A DNA stretch of 64,000 nt from NCBI GenBank assembly GCA_965243385.1, contig CBDEUV010000002.1:1178001-1242000 (forward strand), in the 5' to 3' direction. Positions 47,187-55,714 of this stretch are shown piece after piece (within the stretch, counting starts at the first letter, position 1; every line of letters begins with the position of its first letter). The position numbers were made by a program, and so were the translations under genes. Under the pieces are notes generated by a model. It was not told the origin of the DNA. It made no database searches and saw only the letters and a program-made list of their open reading frames with translations. The DNA comes from JANSYA01 sp965243385. Lineage in GTDB: Bacteria > Spirochaetota > Leptospiria > Leptospirales > Leptonemataceae.

Positions 47187-48407
47187 ATGTCCGAATCCCA
47201 GCAATCCACATCCGAACCCGAATTTCACTGTACGGTCGAAGACTTCCCCGTCAAAGAACACGGCATCTATTTGAGCCACTGCGGCATTTCGCCGCTGTAC
47301 GCCGGCGCCGCCCGCGCCGCCCGCCGTTTCGATCAGCTACATTCCACCCGGGGGGTCGGCGTCTTTTATGAGTACGGTGATATTCTGGGGGACCTGCGGA
47401 ACGCGGTCGGTCGCTTTCTGGGCGTCGACGGTTCGAACGTGGCCTTTCTGAAAAACACCGCCGAGGGACTCTCGCTCGTCGCCGCGGGTTACCCCTTCGA
47501 AGCCGGTGACGAGGTCATCAGCTATATCCACGAATATCCATCGAATCATTACCCCTGGCGTATACAATCGGCGCGCGGGGTCGCACTCAAACTCTTACCG
47601 AACCGCGATTTGCGCGTGACGGCACCCGCCGACGACCAGGCGAACCCCGGCGACGCGGGCCAGCGGCCGCTGGCCTTCAGCACCGATGACTTAGAAGCGA
47701 TGATCACGCAACGCACGCGCATCGTCGCGCTCAGCCACGTACAATTCACCAGCGGCTTCGCGGCGGATCTAAAACGCATCGGCGCGATTTGCAAATCCCG
47801 CGGCGTGCACCTGGTGGTCGACGCCGCCCAGAGCCTGGGCTGCCTCCCGATCCGGCCGGAGGAATGGGGCATCGACGCGCTGGCGTCGGCGGGCTGGAAA
47901 TGGCTGCTGGGTCCGATCGGCACCGGGCTCCTGTATACGAGTCCGGATTTTCGGGAGAAGCTCGCCCATACAATGGCCGGCGCCGACATCGTCACCCAGG
48001 GCGAAGACTATCTCGATCACAGCTGGCAGCCCCACAGCGACGCCCGGCGCTTTGAATACAGCACCGCCCCCGTCAGCCAGGCGGTCGCGTTACGGGCCTG
48101 CTTCGACGAGCTCTTAAATCGCTACGGGATCGACGCCATTCACCGCCGCAACCAATCGCTGCGTGAACGCCTGCTCGCCGGCCTGGATCCGAATCTCTTT
48201 CGGCTCACGCGCTTCGCTCCGGAGCATCAGTCCGGCATTCTCGCTTTCACCCTGCCGGAAAACAAAGACCCCAACGCTTTCGCGAAGGCGGCCTCGAAAG
48301 CGGGCGTGCTGCTCTCTTCACGCGGCGGATATCTTCGCATCGCCCCGCATTTTTGTACGACCGAAGCCGAAATCGACGGCGCGGCGGATCTTCTGAATCG
48401 ACTCTGA
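47187..48407 (+). CDS. Class V aminotransferase / cysteine desulfurase-like PLP enzyme
   Basis: 406 residues from the ATG at 47187; an upstream in-frame start at 47073 overlaps the rhodanese gene and is unlikely. The PLP Lys sits in SAGWKWLLGPIGTGLLY near residue 238. The pocket motifs VHLVVDAAQSLGC and LSHVQFTSGFAADL match class V enzymes. The first part, HGIYLSHCGISPL, matches the isopenicillin-N-epimerase / kynureninase-like branch rather than a clear IscS, and the flexible catalytic Cys loop is not visible. Cytoplasmic. The rhodanese upstream hints at a sulfur role. Confidence 0.8.
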   Translation: MSESQQSTSEPEFHCTVEDFPVKEHGIYLSHCGISPLYAGAARAARRFDQLHSTRGVGVFYEYGDILGDLRNAVGRFLGVDGSNVAFLKNTAEGLSLVAAGYPFEAGDEVISYIHEYPSNHYPWRIQSARGVALKLLPNRDLRVTAPADDQANPGDAGQRPLAFSTDDLEAMITQRTRIVALSHVQFTSGFAADLKRIGAICKSRGVHLVVDAAQSLGCLPIRPEEWGIDALASAGWKWLLGPIGTGLLYTSPDFREKLAHTMAGADIVTQGEDYLDHSWQPHSDARRFEYSTAPVSQAVALRACFDELLNRYGIDAIHRRNQSLRERLLAGLDPNLFRLTRFAPEHQSGILAFTLPENKDPNAFAKAASKAGVLLSSRGGYLRIAPHFCTTEAEIDGAADLLNRL

Positions 48408-48557
48408 ATCGACTCACGGGGACCGCCCGCCAGATCGCGTTAGAATTGTATGAAACGCGGCCGTATCTGGAGAAAGCGCCTCGACACGGTCAGCCTGATC
48501 GGGTAATTTTCGAATATCGCGGCCAACCCGGAAACGCGATTGTCCGTCCAATTGTTC

Positions 48558-49244
48558 ATGACAACGCGTCTCCCACAGCCTGCTTTCCGCGCCTGCATCC
48601 CGATCCTGACTCTGATCGCGACCCTCTTATTCGGCGCAACGCTGGCCGCCTGCCAGTCCGGCGAACATACCGATGCCGGAGACGGCGAAGCGGGCTTTCC
48701 GATCATTCGCGACGCCGGAGCTTTGCAGCCGGCCCTGGCCGACGGCCTCAAGCGCTGGCAGGCGAGCGTGCAATCGGCCGGCGCGACCTATTTTTACTGG
48801 CGCGTGCGACCCGGCAGCGAAAGCGGTGTGCGCGAGATTACGGGCGTGCAAATTGTGAACGGACGCGCGACGCGGCGGTACATCACCCGGGCACGGATCA
48901 ATCACGCCGGCGGCGGAGAAGCGTCCGTCTTCGAACGCGTAAATGAAGTCGTGGGAGCCGGCCGACCGAACGCCGCGGGATTCCCCGCCCGGACGATGGA
49001 AACCCTTTACGAAAACTGCCGGCGGATTTTGCCCCGCGGAGCCGCCGACCCGACGGCCGGACGGAATCATTTTGAGCTGCGACTGGACCCGCGCGGAGTA
49101 CTGCGCGCCTGCTCGATCGCGGAGAAACAATGTCAGGGCGACTGCACGACCAATTACGGCGCGGCCGGTCTCGTATTTCGGGAACTCTCCGCGAGCGAAG
49201 TGGACGCATTTATGAAAACGACCAATCCGCGTCTGAAACCCTGA
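48558..49244 (+). CDS. Lipoprotein of unknown function (possibly DUF6174-like)
   Basis: 228 residues from the ATG at 48558. Lipobox Leu-Ala-Ala-Cys at the end of a hydrophobic stretch. The body contains YFYWRV, a strand VQIVNGRATRRYI and, near the end, FELRLDPRGVLRACS, a pattern loosely like DUF6174. Four C-terminal Cys may form disulphides. Its start lies 150 bp after the aminotransferase; its 3' end is 75 bp before the astacin lipoprotein. No specific role can be assigned. Confidence 0.65.
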   Translation: MTTRLPQPAFRACIPILTLIATLLFGATLAACQSGEHTDAGDGEAGFPIIRDAGALQPALADGLKRWQASVQSAGATYFYWRVRPGSESGVREITGVQIVNGRATRRYITRARINHAGGGEASVFERVNEVVGAGRPNAAGFPARTMETLYENCRRILPRGAADPTAGRNHFELRLDPRGVLRACSIAEKQCQGDCTTNYGAAGLVFRELSASEVDAFMKTTNPRLKP

Positions 49245-49318
49245 GGCCAGACCGGGCGATTTTTCGACGCTGCCCCCGAACAATCAACGCCAACGCATTG
49301 GAACAATTGGAACGACAC

Positions 49319-50350
49319 ATGACATCTGAAATCAAAAAGACCAAGCGACCGAAACACCTGAAACGCTGGCTGGCGATTCTGCTGGTCAGCTCGGTGGGGT
49401 TGACCTCGTCGTGCACGAAGAGCTCGAGCGGCGGCGACGATCTGTTGTTGCTCTTTCTCTTTCTCTTTTTCTTTAACCAGAGTCAGTGCACCCAGCTAAC
49501 CGCGACTGCATCGAGCCCGCCCGCCTCCGACGCACCGCACTCCGACGCCGGCAGCAGCGGCGCGCACGTCAGCGGAGCCTACGGCGAGTACTCTCCGAGC
49601 TTGAACACCGTGCCCGCCGGCCCGCTGAAGACCGGGCTATTCGAAATGCCCGGCGGACCGCAGTGGATTCGTTATTATGAAAAAGACGGGGTAGCCATCT
49701 TCGGCGGGGACATGCGAATGCCCATGTCAAAACAGATCGACCCTTCGCAATACAACTCCGCCGTGCAGCGTTCAGTGGGCATCGCTTCGTCTTCAACCCG
49801 CTGGCCGACTCAGGTTCCGTTTCAATTTCTGGTCGGCGGCAGCGCGATCGCGGACGAAACCGACGTGCGCAACGCCATGGCCCACTGGGAACAGTACACG
49901 AATTTTCGTTTCATCGCGCGCACGACCGAGCCCACCTGGATGAGCTTTCAGGCGGACGGCACGGGTTGCTATTCTTTCGTCGGGATGGTCAAGACCGGCG
50001 CGCAGGAAGTGAACGTGGACGCGAACTGCGGCTTCGGCGCGGCCGTGCACGAAATCGGACACGCGCTCGGACTCTTTCATGAACAGAGCCGCAGCGACCG
50101 CGATTCATTCGTGAATATCGACTTTTCGAATATTACGGGCGGTTTCGCGAGCAACTACGACATCGCCAGCGGCGCGTCGGATCTGGGTCAGTACGACATC
50201 GGTTCCATTATGCACTACGGCTCGTTTTTCTTCGCGGCGGATTCCAGCCGGCCGGTGATGACCACGAAGAGCGGCGGCATCATCACGCCGAACCGGACCG
50301 CGCTCACGCAATGCGACGTGAACGGCGTGAATTCGATGTACGGTTTCTGA
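49319..50350 (+). CDS. Astacin-type (M12A) zinc metalloprotease lipoprotein
   Basis: 343 residues from the ATG at 49319. The signal ends in Leu-Thr-Ser-Ser-Cys, a lipobox. The tether is unusual: Ser/Gly/Asp followed by an unbroken hydrophobic run (LLLLFLFLFFF) that is not a normal anchor position. The catalytic domain has HEIGHALGLFHEQSRSDR, the extended astacin zinc motif (His-Glu-x2-His-x2-Gly-x2-His-Glu), and the Met-turn SIMHYGS. Substrate unknown; such surface proteases can act on host or community proteins. It is monocistronic as far as I can see. Confidence 0.9.
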   Translation: MTSEIKKTKRPKHLKRWLAILLVSSVGLTSSCTKSSSGGDDLLLLFLFLFFFNQSQCTQLTATASSPPASDAPHSDAGSSGAHVSGAYGEYSPSLNTVPAGPLKTGLFEMPGGPQWIRYYEKDGVAIFGGDMRMPMSKQIDPSQYNSAVQRSVGIASSSTRWPTQVPFQFLVGGSAIADETDVRNAMAHWEQYTNFRFIARTTEPTWMSFQADGTGCYSFVGMVKTGAQEVNVDANCGFGAAVHEIGHALGLFHEQSRSDRDSFVNIDFSNITGGFASNYDIASGASDLGQYDIGSIMHYGSFFFAADSSRPVMTTKSGGIITPNRTALTQCDVNGVNSMYGF

Positions 50351-50392
50351 AATCGATCTGAAATCAGCGCATACCGCGACTTGCGTGCGTGC

Positions 50393-51448
50393 CTACGGCA
50401 AACGCAAACCGTGCACCGTCGGGTTCTTGCGCTGGCCGTTCTTGCGGACTTCAAAATGTAAATGCGGTCCGGTCGCCCGGCCCGTCGAGCCGACTTTGCC
50501 GATAATTTGATCGGCCTTCACGCTTTGCCCTTTGCGCACCAGAATCGCCGAGAGGTGTCCGTAGTACGTGCGATAGCCGAATTTATGCTGGATCACGACC
50601 AGCTTGCCGTAACCCTTCGCCTTTTTGGAAACGCGAATGACCTTACCGCCGCGGCTGGCGTGTACGGGAGTTCCGCGTGGAGCGGCGATGTCGAGTCCGC
50701 CATGAAAAGTGCGGCGTCTGGTAAAGGGATCCGAACGCATTCCGAAACGGCTGGACACGCGGCCGGTTTTCAGCGGCGGCAAAAAACCATCGCCGCGAAA
50801 ATAGGCCATCTCTTTGGGCAGATATTTTTGACCGGCCAGGAACCAGAACTCGCCCGCGGGGCGGATCGCTTTCGACGAAACCTGATAGCGTTTCGCCAGT
50901 TCCGCCGGATCCTTCGCTTTTAAGAAGAGACCGCGCGCGTTGGGAATCAGGATGCTCTGACCGGGACCCAGCGCGTTCGGATTCGCCAGGCCGTTCAGCG
51001 ACGCGATAGTGTCTGCGTCTTGCGATACTTTGGCCATTACGAAATAAAAATTTTCGTCGGCCCGCAGCGTATAACGCAGGTAGCGCACGGGCCAGCGCAG
51101 CTCGCCGCGCCGGGCGGTCGCCTTCAGGTTGTCGGCGATTTCGCGGCGCAGCCGTTTGAGATCGGGATTGCCCGGCTTCAGATTTTTCAGCGGCCGCGAA
51201 GCGAGCGGCCGCGCGGTCGTCGCCTCCGAAGTTCCGGCGATCACGGCTTCACTGGCGGCCTTTTCGGCCGACGGCCGCGTTTTCGAAACCTCGGCGCGGA
51301 CCGGTTTCTGGATCGCCCCTGTAATCAGCAGCAGCGCGCAGACCAGCGCGGTTCGGAATGCCGTCCCGGCGCGAGCGAATTCGAACCAGCCACTGCCGAA
51401 GCGAAGCGGAATCGTGAAACGCGGAAGATTCGTCCGGGGGTCGATCAT
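50393..51448 (-). CDS. LysM-like + M23 peptidoglycan endopeptidase
   Basis: 351 residues. A membrane or signal segment at about residues 30-50. LysM-like region around SQDADTIASLNGLANPNALG. The M23 domain has His-Gly-Gly-Leu-Asp, a His in TYYGHLS, and His-Leu-His in GPHLHFEV, so it should be an active zinc endopeptidase. Paralogous in plan to 44574-45443. It is divergent from the CPBP gene. Role in cell-wall growth or division inferred from family knowledge. Confidence 0.9.
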   Translation of the reverse strand: MIDPRTNLPRFTIPLRFGSGWFEFARAGTAFRTALVCALLLITGAIQKPVRAEVSKTRPSAEKAASEAVIAGTSEATTARPLASRPLKNLKPGNPDLKRLRREIADNLKATARRGELRWPVRYLRYTLRADENFYFVMAKVSQDADTIASLNGLANPNALGPGQSILIPNARGLFLKAKDPAELAKRYQVSSKAIRPAGEFWFLAGQKYLPKEMAYFRGDGFLPPLKTGRVSSRFGMRSDPFTRRRTFHGGLDIAAPRGTPVHASRGGKVIRVSKKAKGYGKLVVIQHKFGYRTYYGHLSAILVRKGQSVKADQIIGKVGSTGRATGPHLHFEVRKNGQRKNPTVHGLRLP

Positions 51449-51633
51449 GGGCCTGGTTCTATCTTCGAATCAATCCCGCAAAAATCGCACAAAATTCGCG
51501 CAAAACTCGCCCTGAACTCCCATCGAAAACAAGCCGGACCGCGCAAAACAGGCGGCCAGAGCTCCGATCAAAGTGCCGGGAAAAACCAACAAAGGATTGC
51601 CCTGCGGACCGGCGCCGCGTCCCCTGGGGCATC

Positions 51634-52401
51634 GTGCGTGATTCCACACTCCGGAGCATCGGTCGGGCGCTATTCGCGATGGCCTTCGTTTTCGTGGTTT
51701 TCGTGCTATTCGAGCAAACCCACCGCGTCGCCCTGAACGCCCTGCGGCTCCTGACCGTCGATTGGAATCTGGACTGGCATCGAGACCCGCTGGCGCTGGC
51801 GCTCGACCGGCTGTGCTACGGTCTGTTTTTAAGCGGCGCCGGCTGGTTGCTCTTTCGACATCTGCTGCCTGCCCCGGCTCCCGCAGGCGACCCGCAGGAA
51901 TCGACGCAAACTTCAGAATCGGAGCCGCAATCCGCATCAACGACACAGCCGCCGTCGCGAGCCGCGGGATGGGCCGTCGGCATCGTAACCGGACTCCTGC
52001 TGTTCGCGGTCATCGCCGGGATGCACGAGATTCTCCTGACTCTGGGACTGCAGCCGGCGCCGCAACGTACGGGCCTGGCCGCCGCGCTCGATTCCGGATG
52101 GCGCATTATCGTCTACCATTTGATTTTCACGGCGGTCGTCACGGCGGCTCTCGAGGAGATTTTCTTTCGCGGCGGCCTCCAGAGCTTTCTACAAACGCGC
52201 GGCCTGCCGCCGGTCCTGGCCATGGGATTCCCGGCGCTGCTTTTCGGACTCGTGCATCCGGCCGGCGTGTGGCCCGCACTCGCAGGCGTCGGGCTGGTCT
52301 TCGGCTTTTTATTCTGGCGCTACGGACTGGGCAGCGCGATCCTGGCGCACACGGTCTACAACGCATGTTTGCTGTTGTCCCGTTTCGTTTTTCAGGAGTA
52401 A
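51634..52401 (+). CDS. CPBP-family intramembrane metalloprotease
   Basis: 255 residues with GTG start. Six to seven hydrophobic segments. The conserved motifs are present: Glu-Glu in ALEEIFFRGGLQSF (EExxxR), Phe-x-x-His in FGLVHP, and HTVYNACL (HxxxN). Members cleave membrane-anchored substrates or modify prenylated proteins; bacterial ones often act in immunity or signalling. No neighbour suggests a substrate. CTGGGG lies upstream of the GTG. A downstream ATG would delete the first helix, so the GTG was kept. Confidence 0.83.
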   Translation: MRDSTLRSIGRALFAMAFVFVVFVLFEQTHRVALNALRLLTVDWNLDWHRDPLALALDRLCYGLFLSGAGWLLFRHLLPAPAPAGDPQESTQTSESEPQSASTTQPPSRAAGWAVGIVTGLLLFAVIAGMHEILLTLGLQPAPQRTGLAAALDSGWRIIVYHLIFTAVVTAALEEIFFRGGLQSFLQTRGLPPVLAMGFPALLFGLVHPAGVWPALAGVGLVFGFLFWRYGLGSAILAHTVYNACLLLSRFVFQE

Positions 52402-52410
52402 ACACCCCCC

Positions 52411-53190
52411 GTGTTGTCCGCAGACCGCCGCCCTATAATATCTCTATTCCGCCCATCGCGTTCGATTCTCAAACAACTGGCAGCCCCGACCGCTTTCGCC
52501 GCGATACTGCTGTGCCTGTCGTTCTCCGGCGGGAGCGCGATCTTCGCCGACTCCGTTTTGACGTACGAATCGCAGCTCGGCAACGCGGAAACGGACCAGG
52601 CGATCGAAGAGTTTCTGAACAAATTCGACCCCGATCGTTTCAGCCGCGAAGAGGAAACCGAAGGTTTCGATTTTTTGTTCACCAGCAATTTGCTGTCAGC
52701 TTTCGATTATCAAATCTACGGCGGCCGCATCTCCGCTCGCATCGATCAGGCGATCGTGCGCGTCGAAGGCGACAGCGGCGACGTGGAGACCCTCTCCCGC
52801 ATTTTAGAAATCGAAAACATTCTGAAGCCGGGTTCGACCGTCCCCTTAAAGGGGGAAGCGGTCGCCCTCGATTATAAATCCCACTGGGTGGGCCAGGGCC
52901 TGAATCTGGTCGCACCCTGGCTGAGCGTTTTTTACAACGGCTATCGTTCACCGCGCATGACACTGGGGCAGACCTGGCTGAGAGCCGGCCTCTATTTTCT
53001 GGCCGACGGTCTGATGGTCGCCGCGGGCGGCACCAAATTCTTCAGCGAAGGTTTCGACTCTTCCGCGAACGGCGGGCTGATCGCGGGCATGCTGGTTTTA
53101 CCGCGCGTCGTCGGGGCCGTACAAACCGCCAACCTGAATCGCGGGCACAATCGCCTGGTGGAATTCAAGTACACTTTCTATTTCGACTGA
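52411..53190 (+). CDS. Exported protein of unknown function
   Basis: About 259 residues (GTG start, tentative). A strong signal segment at about 25-47 ends in Ala-Asp. The rest is about 200 residues with a region rich in small residues near GLNLVAPWLSVF and a final aromatic YTFYFD typical of outer-membrane strand ends, so an outer-membrane association is possible. A TATAAT at 52434-52439 lies inside the first codons, which hints that the true start is further downstream. No family recognised. Confidence 0.5.
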   Translation: MLSADRRPIISLFRPSRSILKQLAAPTAFAAILLCLSFSGGSAIFADSVLTYESQLGNAETDQAIEEFLNKFDPDRFSREEETEGFDFLFTSNLLSAFDYQIYGGRISARIDQAIVRVEGDSGDVETLSRILEIENILKPGSTVPLKGEAVALDYKSHWVGQGLNLVAPWLSVFYNGYRSPRMTLGQTWLRAGLYFLADGLMVAAGGTKFFSEGFDSSANGGLIAGMLVLPRVVGAVQTANLNRGHNRLVEFKYTFYFD

Positions 53191-53207
53191 GCCGCGCCGA
53201 TCGTCTC

Positions 53208-53948
53208 GTGCTGAACGTATTGTATCAGGACAATCATCTGCTGGTCGTCGAAAAACCGGCGGGCGTACTATCGCAGAGCGATACCCCGAACGGAACCGAC
53301 GATCTACTCAATCAGGCGAAGGCCTATATCAAACGTGAGTTTCAAAAACCCGGCGCGGTGTGGCTGGGTCTCGTACACCGCCTGGATCGCGAAGTCGGCG
53401 GCGTAATGATCTTCGCGCGCACGTCCAAAGCGGCGGCGCGGCTCTCTGAAGAAATTCGCGCCGGGCGTACCCGCAAAGTCTACCGCGCCTGGCTGGAACG
53501 CGAACCCCGACTGCGCCCGGCCGATCGCAAGTCAGAAGAAGATTCCCGGGAATCCTGGATCCTGCTCGAAGACCACGTCGCCAAAGATGCGAAACGGCGG
53601 ATGGCGATCCGGGTTCAAGACCCCGATCGCAGATCGAAGCGGCAGCCCGGCGGCGATCCAGGCAAAATTGCACGATTGCGTTATCGAACGATCGGACGCT
53701 CGAAGATCAGGACCGGGCCGGTGCTCGTCGAAATCGAACTGGAAACCGGTCGCTTTCACCAGATTCGTTTTCAATTCGCGGATCGAGGCGCGCCGATCCT
53801 GGGCGACCGCAAGTACGGCGCGCGCAACTCCCTGCCGGGCGTTCGGCTGGCGCTGTACTGCGTGGAAATGGGAGTTCGACATCCCGTGCGCGGAGATTTT
53901 TTGAGCTTCCGCTGCGAACCGCCGGCGGAATGGAGCGCCGCAACTTAA
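53208..53948 (+). CDS. RluA-family RNA pseudouridine synthase
   Basis: 246 residues (GTG start). Catalytic motif HRLDREVGG (Asp near residue 59) and the conserved opening VVEKPAGVLSQ are diagnostic for the RluA/RluD family; the later ETGRFHQIRFQFA is the family's RNA-binding strand. It modifies uridine in rRNA or tRNA. It lacks the N-terminal S4 domain, so it is the shorter RluA-like form. Follows the exported protein by 17 bp on the same strand. Confidence 0.9.
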   Translation: MLNVLYQDNHLLVVEKPAGVLSQSDTPNGTDDLLNQAKAYIKREFQKPGAVWLGLVHRLDREVGGVMIFARTSKAAARLSEEIRAGRTRKVYRAWLEREPRLRPADRKSEEDSRESWILLEDHVAKDAKRRMAIRVQDPDRRSKRQPGGDPGKIARLRYRTIGRSKIRTGPVLVEIELETGRFHQIRFQFADRGAPILGDRKYGARNSLPGVRLALYCVEMGVRHPVRGDFLSFRCEPPAEWSAAT

Positions 53949-54034
53949 GCTCTGAACTTAAAATTGAAATCTTCTTGCTGAAAGTCAGGCCGGAGCGGCA
54001 GACTGTTATTCGTCTTCGGAGGAATATTAGAAAC

Positions 54035-55324
54035 ATGCAGCCATTTATCGCACCGGGGTTTAATTTACCGCTGGCCTGGACCATGGACCTGCTCCTGCCG
54101 GTTCTCTTAAAAGCGGTCCACAATATCGACGAAGTGATCGTCAGCCCGGACGACCGCAAGATGCTGCGCAGCCTGCGCGATGAACGCCTGCTGTTCTTCA
54201 CGAACCATCCCACGACGGCCGAACCGCCGATCACCTACCACCTCGGCAATCTGATGGGCGCCCGCTTTCAATACATGGCGTCGCGCCAGGTCTTCGACTG
54301 GAACGGCGGTATCGCCGGCAAAGTCATTTCGAATCTGGGCGGTTTCTCGGTCATCGCCGGCATCAACGATCGCGAATCGTTTAAGACCGCGCGCGCCGCG
54401 CTGGCGACACCCGGGGGCAAGCTCGTGCTCTATCCCGAAGGCGAACCCACGAGCGGCGAAAACGATTCGCTGATGCCCTTTCAGCAGGGAGCGGCGCAGA
54501 TCAGCTTCTGGGCGATGGACGACGCACGCAAGCAGGACCCGAACGCGAATATTATGATTCTGCCGGGTTTTATTAAGTACGTGGCGCAGGGCACCGAAAA
54601 CGAAGTCCGCGCCCGGATCACCCAGGCAATCGCGAAGCTCGAAAAGAAGATGCAGATCGATCCGGGCAATAAGAATCTGCTGCGCCGCTTCTTAACCGTC
54701 GGCCGGGTGATGGTGGAAGAAGCCGAGGCCGAATATAAAATCGCGGTCGCGTCTCAGGGCGATTTCGATTATCGCATCGGACGTATCCGCCACGCTATTC
54801 TGGATAATGTCGCCGAAAAACTCGGCGTCCTGGACGCCAGCGGTTATGATCTCAAAGCCGACGCGATCGTTAAACTGCGCTTTCTCTTCGCGCAACTTGA
54901 AATGATCATGATCAACTACCCCGACGATAAGCTGCCGAAGCTTTCGGAAAAAGAAAAGGATTGGGTGCACCGGGAGCTGGTCAAAGCCTTCGACTTCATC
55001 GTAATCAAAAGAGACTATCTGATCAGTCGACCGACCGCTGAGCGCTTCAGCGAGTGGCTCGCACGCTTCGAATCATATAAGTACGGCAAAACGCCGCGGG
55101 CTCTGGGCGGCGAACCGCCGGTCATCGCGCGCAAGGCCTACGTGAAATTCGCGCAGCCTTTCCCGATTACCGAATACTGGTCCGCAACCAAGTCCGAGAA
55201 AAAGAAAGGCGTCGACAAAATGCTCAAACGCCTGCGGGGCGATATCCAGGAACTCCTGGACGACGCACTGAATCTAACCCAGCCGCTCGTCAAACCCTAT
55301 GATGTGGGCGACGATTTAATGTAG
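54035..55324 (+). CDS. PlsC-like lysophospholipid acyltransferase with an HX4E motif
   Basis: 429 residues from the ATG at 54035, with CGGAGGAA upstream. Residues 43-70 carry FFTNHPTTAEP: the PlsC box is normally His-x4-Asp and is His-x4-Glu here. The second motif, LVLYPEGEP, is present at about residue 130. A long C-terminal helical part (about 200-430) exceeds most AGPATs. It probably acylates a glycerolipid at the inner membrane. The end of the gene is the first unit of a 51-bp tandem repeat described separately. Confidence 0.75.
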   Translation: MQPFIAPGFNLPLAWTMDLLLPVLLKAVHNIDEVIVSPDDRKMLRSLRDERLLFFTNHPTTAEPPITYHLGNLMGARFQYMASRQVFDWNGGIAGKVISNLGGFSVIAGINDRESFKTARAALATPGGKLVLYPEGEPTSGENDSLMPFQQGAAQISFWAMDDARKQDPNANIMILPGFIKYVAQGTENEVRARITQAIAKLEKKMQIDPGNKNLLRRFLTVGRVMVEEAEAEYKIAVASQGDFDYRIGRIRHAILDNVAEKLGVLDASGYDLKADAIVKLRFLFAQLEMIMINYPDDKLPKLSEKEKDWVHRELVKAFDFIVIKRDYLISRPTAERFSEWLARFESYKYGKTPRALGGEPPVIARKAYVKFAQPFPITEYWSATKSEKKKGVDKMLKRLRGDIQELLDDALNLTQPLVKPYDVGDDLM

Positions 55325-55402
55325 GGTTTGACCCGCGGGGTGAAACCCTACGATGTTGGCGACGATCTAATGTTGGGTTTGACCCGCGGGGTAAAACCCT
55401 AC
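55292..55402. repeat. 51-bp tandem repeat with hairpins at the 3' end of the acyltransferase gene
   Basis: AAACCCTA/CGATG begins units at 55292, 55343 and 55394, a 51-bp (17-codon) period. Each boundary forms a 31-base hairpin, 55321-55351 and 55372-55402, with 9-bp outer arms and an inner ACCC/GGGT pairing. The first unit ends the gene; a single T-to-A-type change at its TAG stop would let the frame read through the next unit. The hairpins may act as terminator or transcript stabiliser. Confidence 0.85.
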
Positions 55403-55464
55403 GATGTGCTGACCGGGTTGTTGTTTTTCGGCGCACATGTCCTCAACTCTATTGTACGCCCGGG

Positions 55465-55510
55465 TGTGACATTTTCCGGGCTTGCCGACTGCTTTTTCTC
55501 GTGATATGAT
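55465..55510 (+). promoter_or_regulatory. Promoter of repeated element, copy C (upstream of tauD-like gene)
   Basis: TGTGACA at 55465-55471, TTGCCG at 55482-55487 and TATGAT at 55505-55510 with a 17-base spacer. TGTGACA is seven bases farther from the boxes than in copies A and B. This is the best sigma-70-type promoter in the window. Confidence 0.55.
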
Positions 55511-55516
55511 TGGCGA

Positions 55517-55600
55517 CGTTGCAGATCAGGCCCCCGCTCCTGCCTGCGAGGAATTCTGACCCGCCTCCATTTTTACCACCCACGGGGGCGGGAGTGCGCA
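55517..55600 (+). ncRNA. Candidate small RNA / tauD leader, copy C
   Basis: The hairpin CCCGCCTCC (55560-55568) with GGGGGCGGG (55584-55592) has one wobble pair and a loop containing CCACCCAC, as in copies A and B. It is followed by the intrinsic terminator at 55605-55630, giving a predicted transcript of about 113 bases. It could be an independent small RNA or an attenuating leader for the downstream gene. Confidence 0.45.
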
Positions 55601-55604
55601 CCGC

Positions 55605-55630
55605 AAAGCGGAACAATCATTCCGTTTTTT
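55605..55630 (+). terminator. Intrinsic terminator ending element C
   Basis: CGGAA (55609-55613) pairs with TTCCG (55620-55624) across a six-base loop, directly followed by six T (55625-55630). It lies about 85 bases before the TauD-like start. Confidence 0.7.
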
Positions 55631-55714
55631 AAATGACGCGGAAGACGGGCGTGCTTTTTTTTGGTCAGAGCGGTCCTTCGGAAAAACCACGACGGCCGTT
55701 CCTGGAGGAATGCT

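Noticed and set aside
46403..47209. Long minus-strand open frame over the GHKL and rhodanese genes
   Set aside because: It is a shadow of two plus-strand genes with clear family motifs and has no domain similarity itself.
52434..52439. Promoter of the exported protein at 52411
   Set aside because: TATAAT lies inside the first codons of the open frame, and no good -35 is at the right distance; left as a doubt about the start only.
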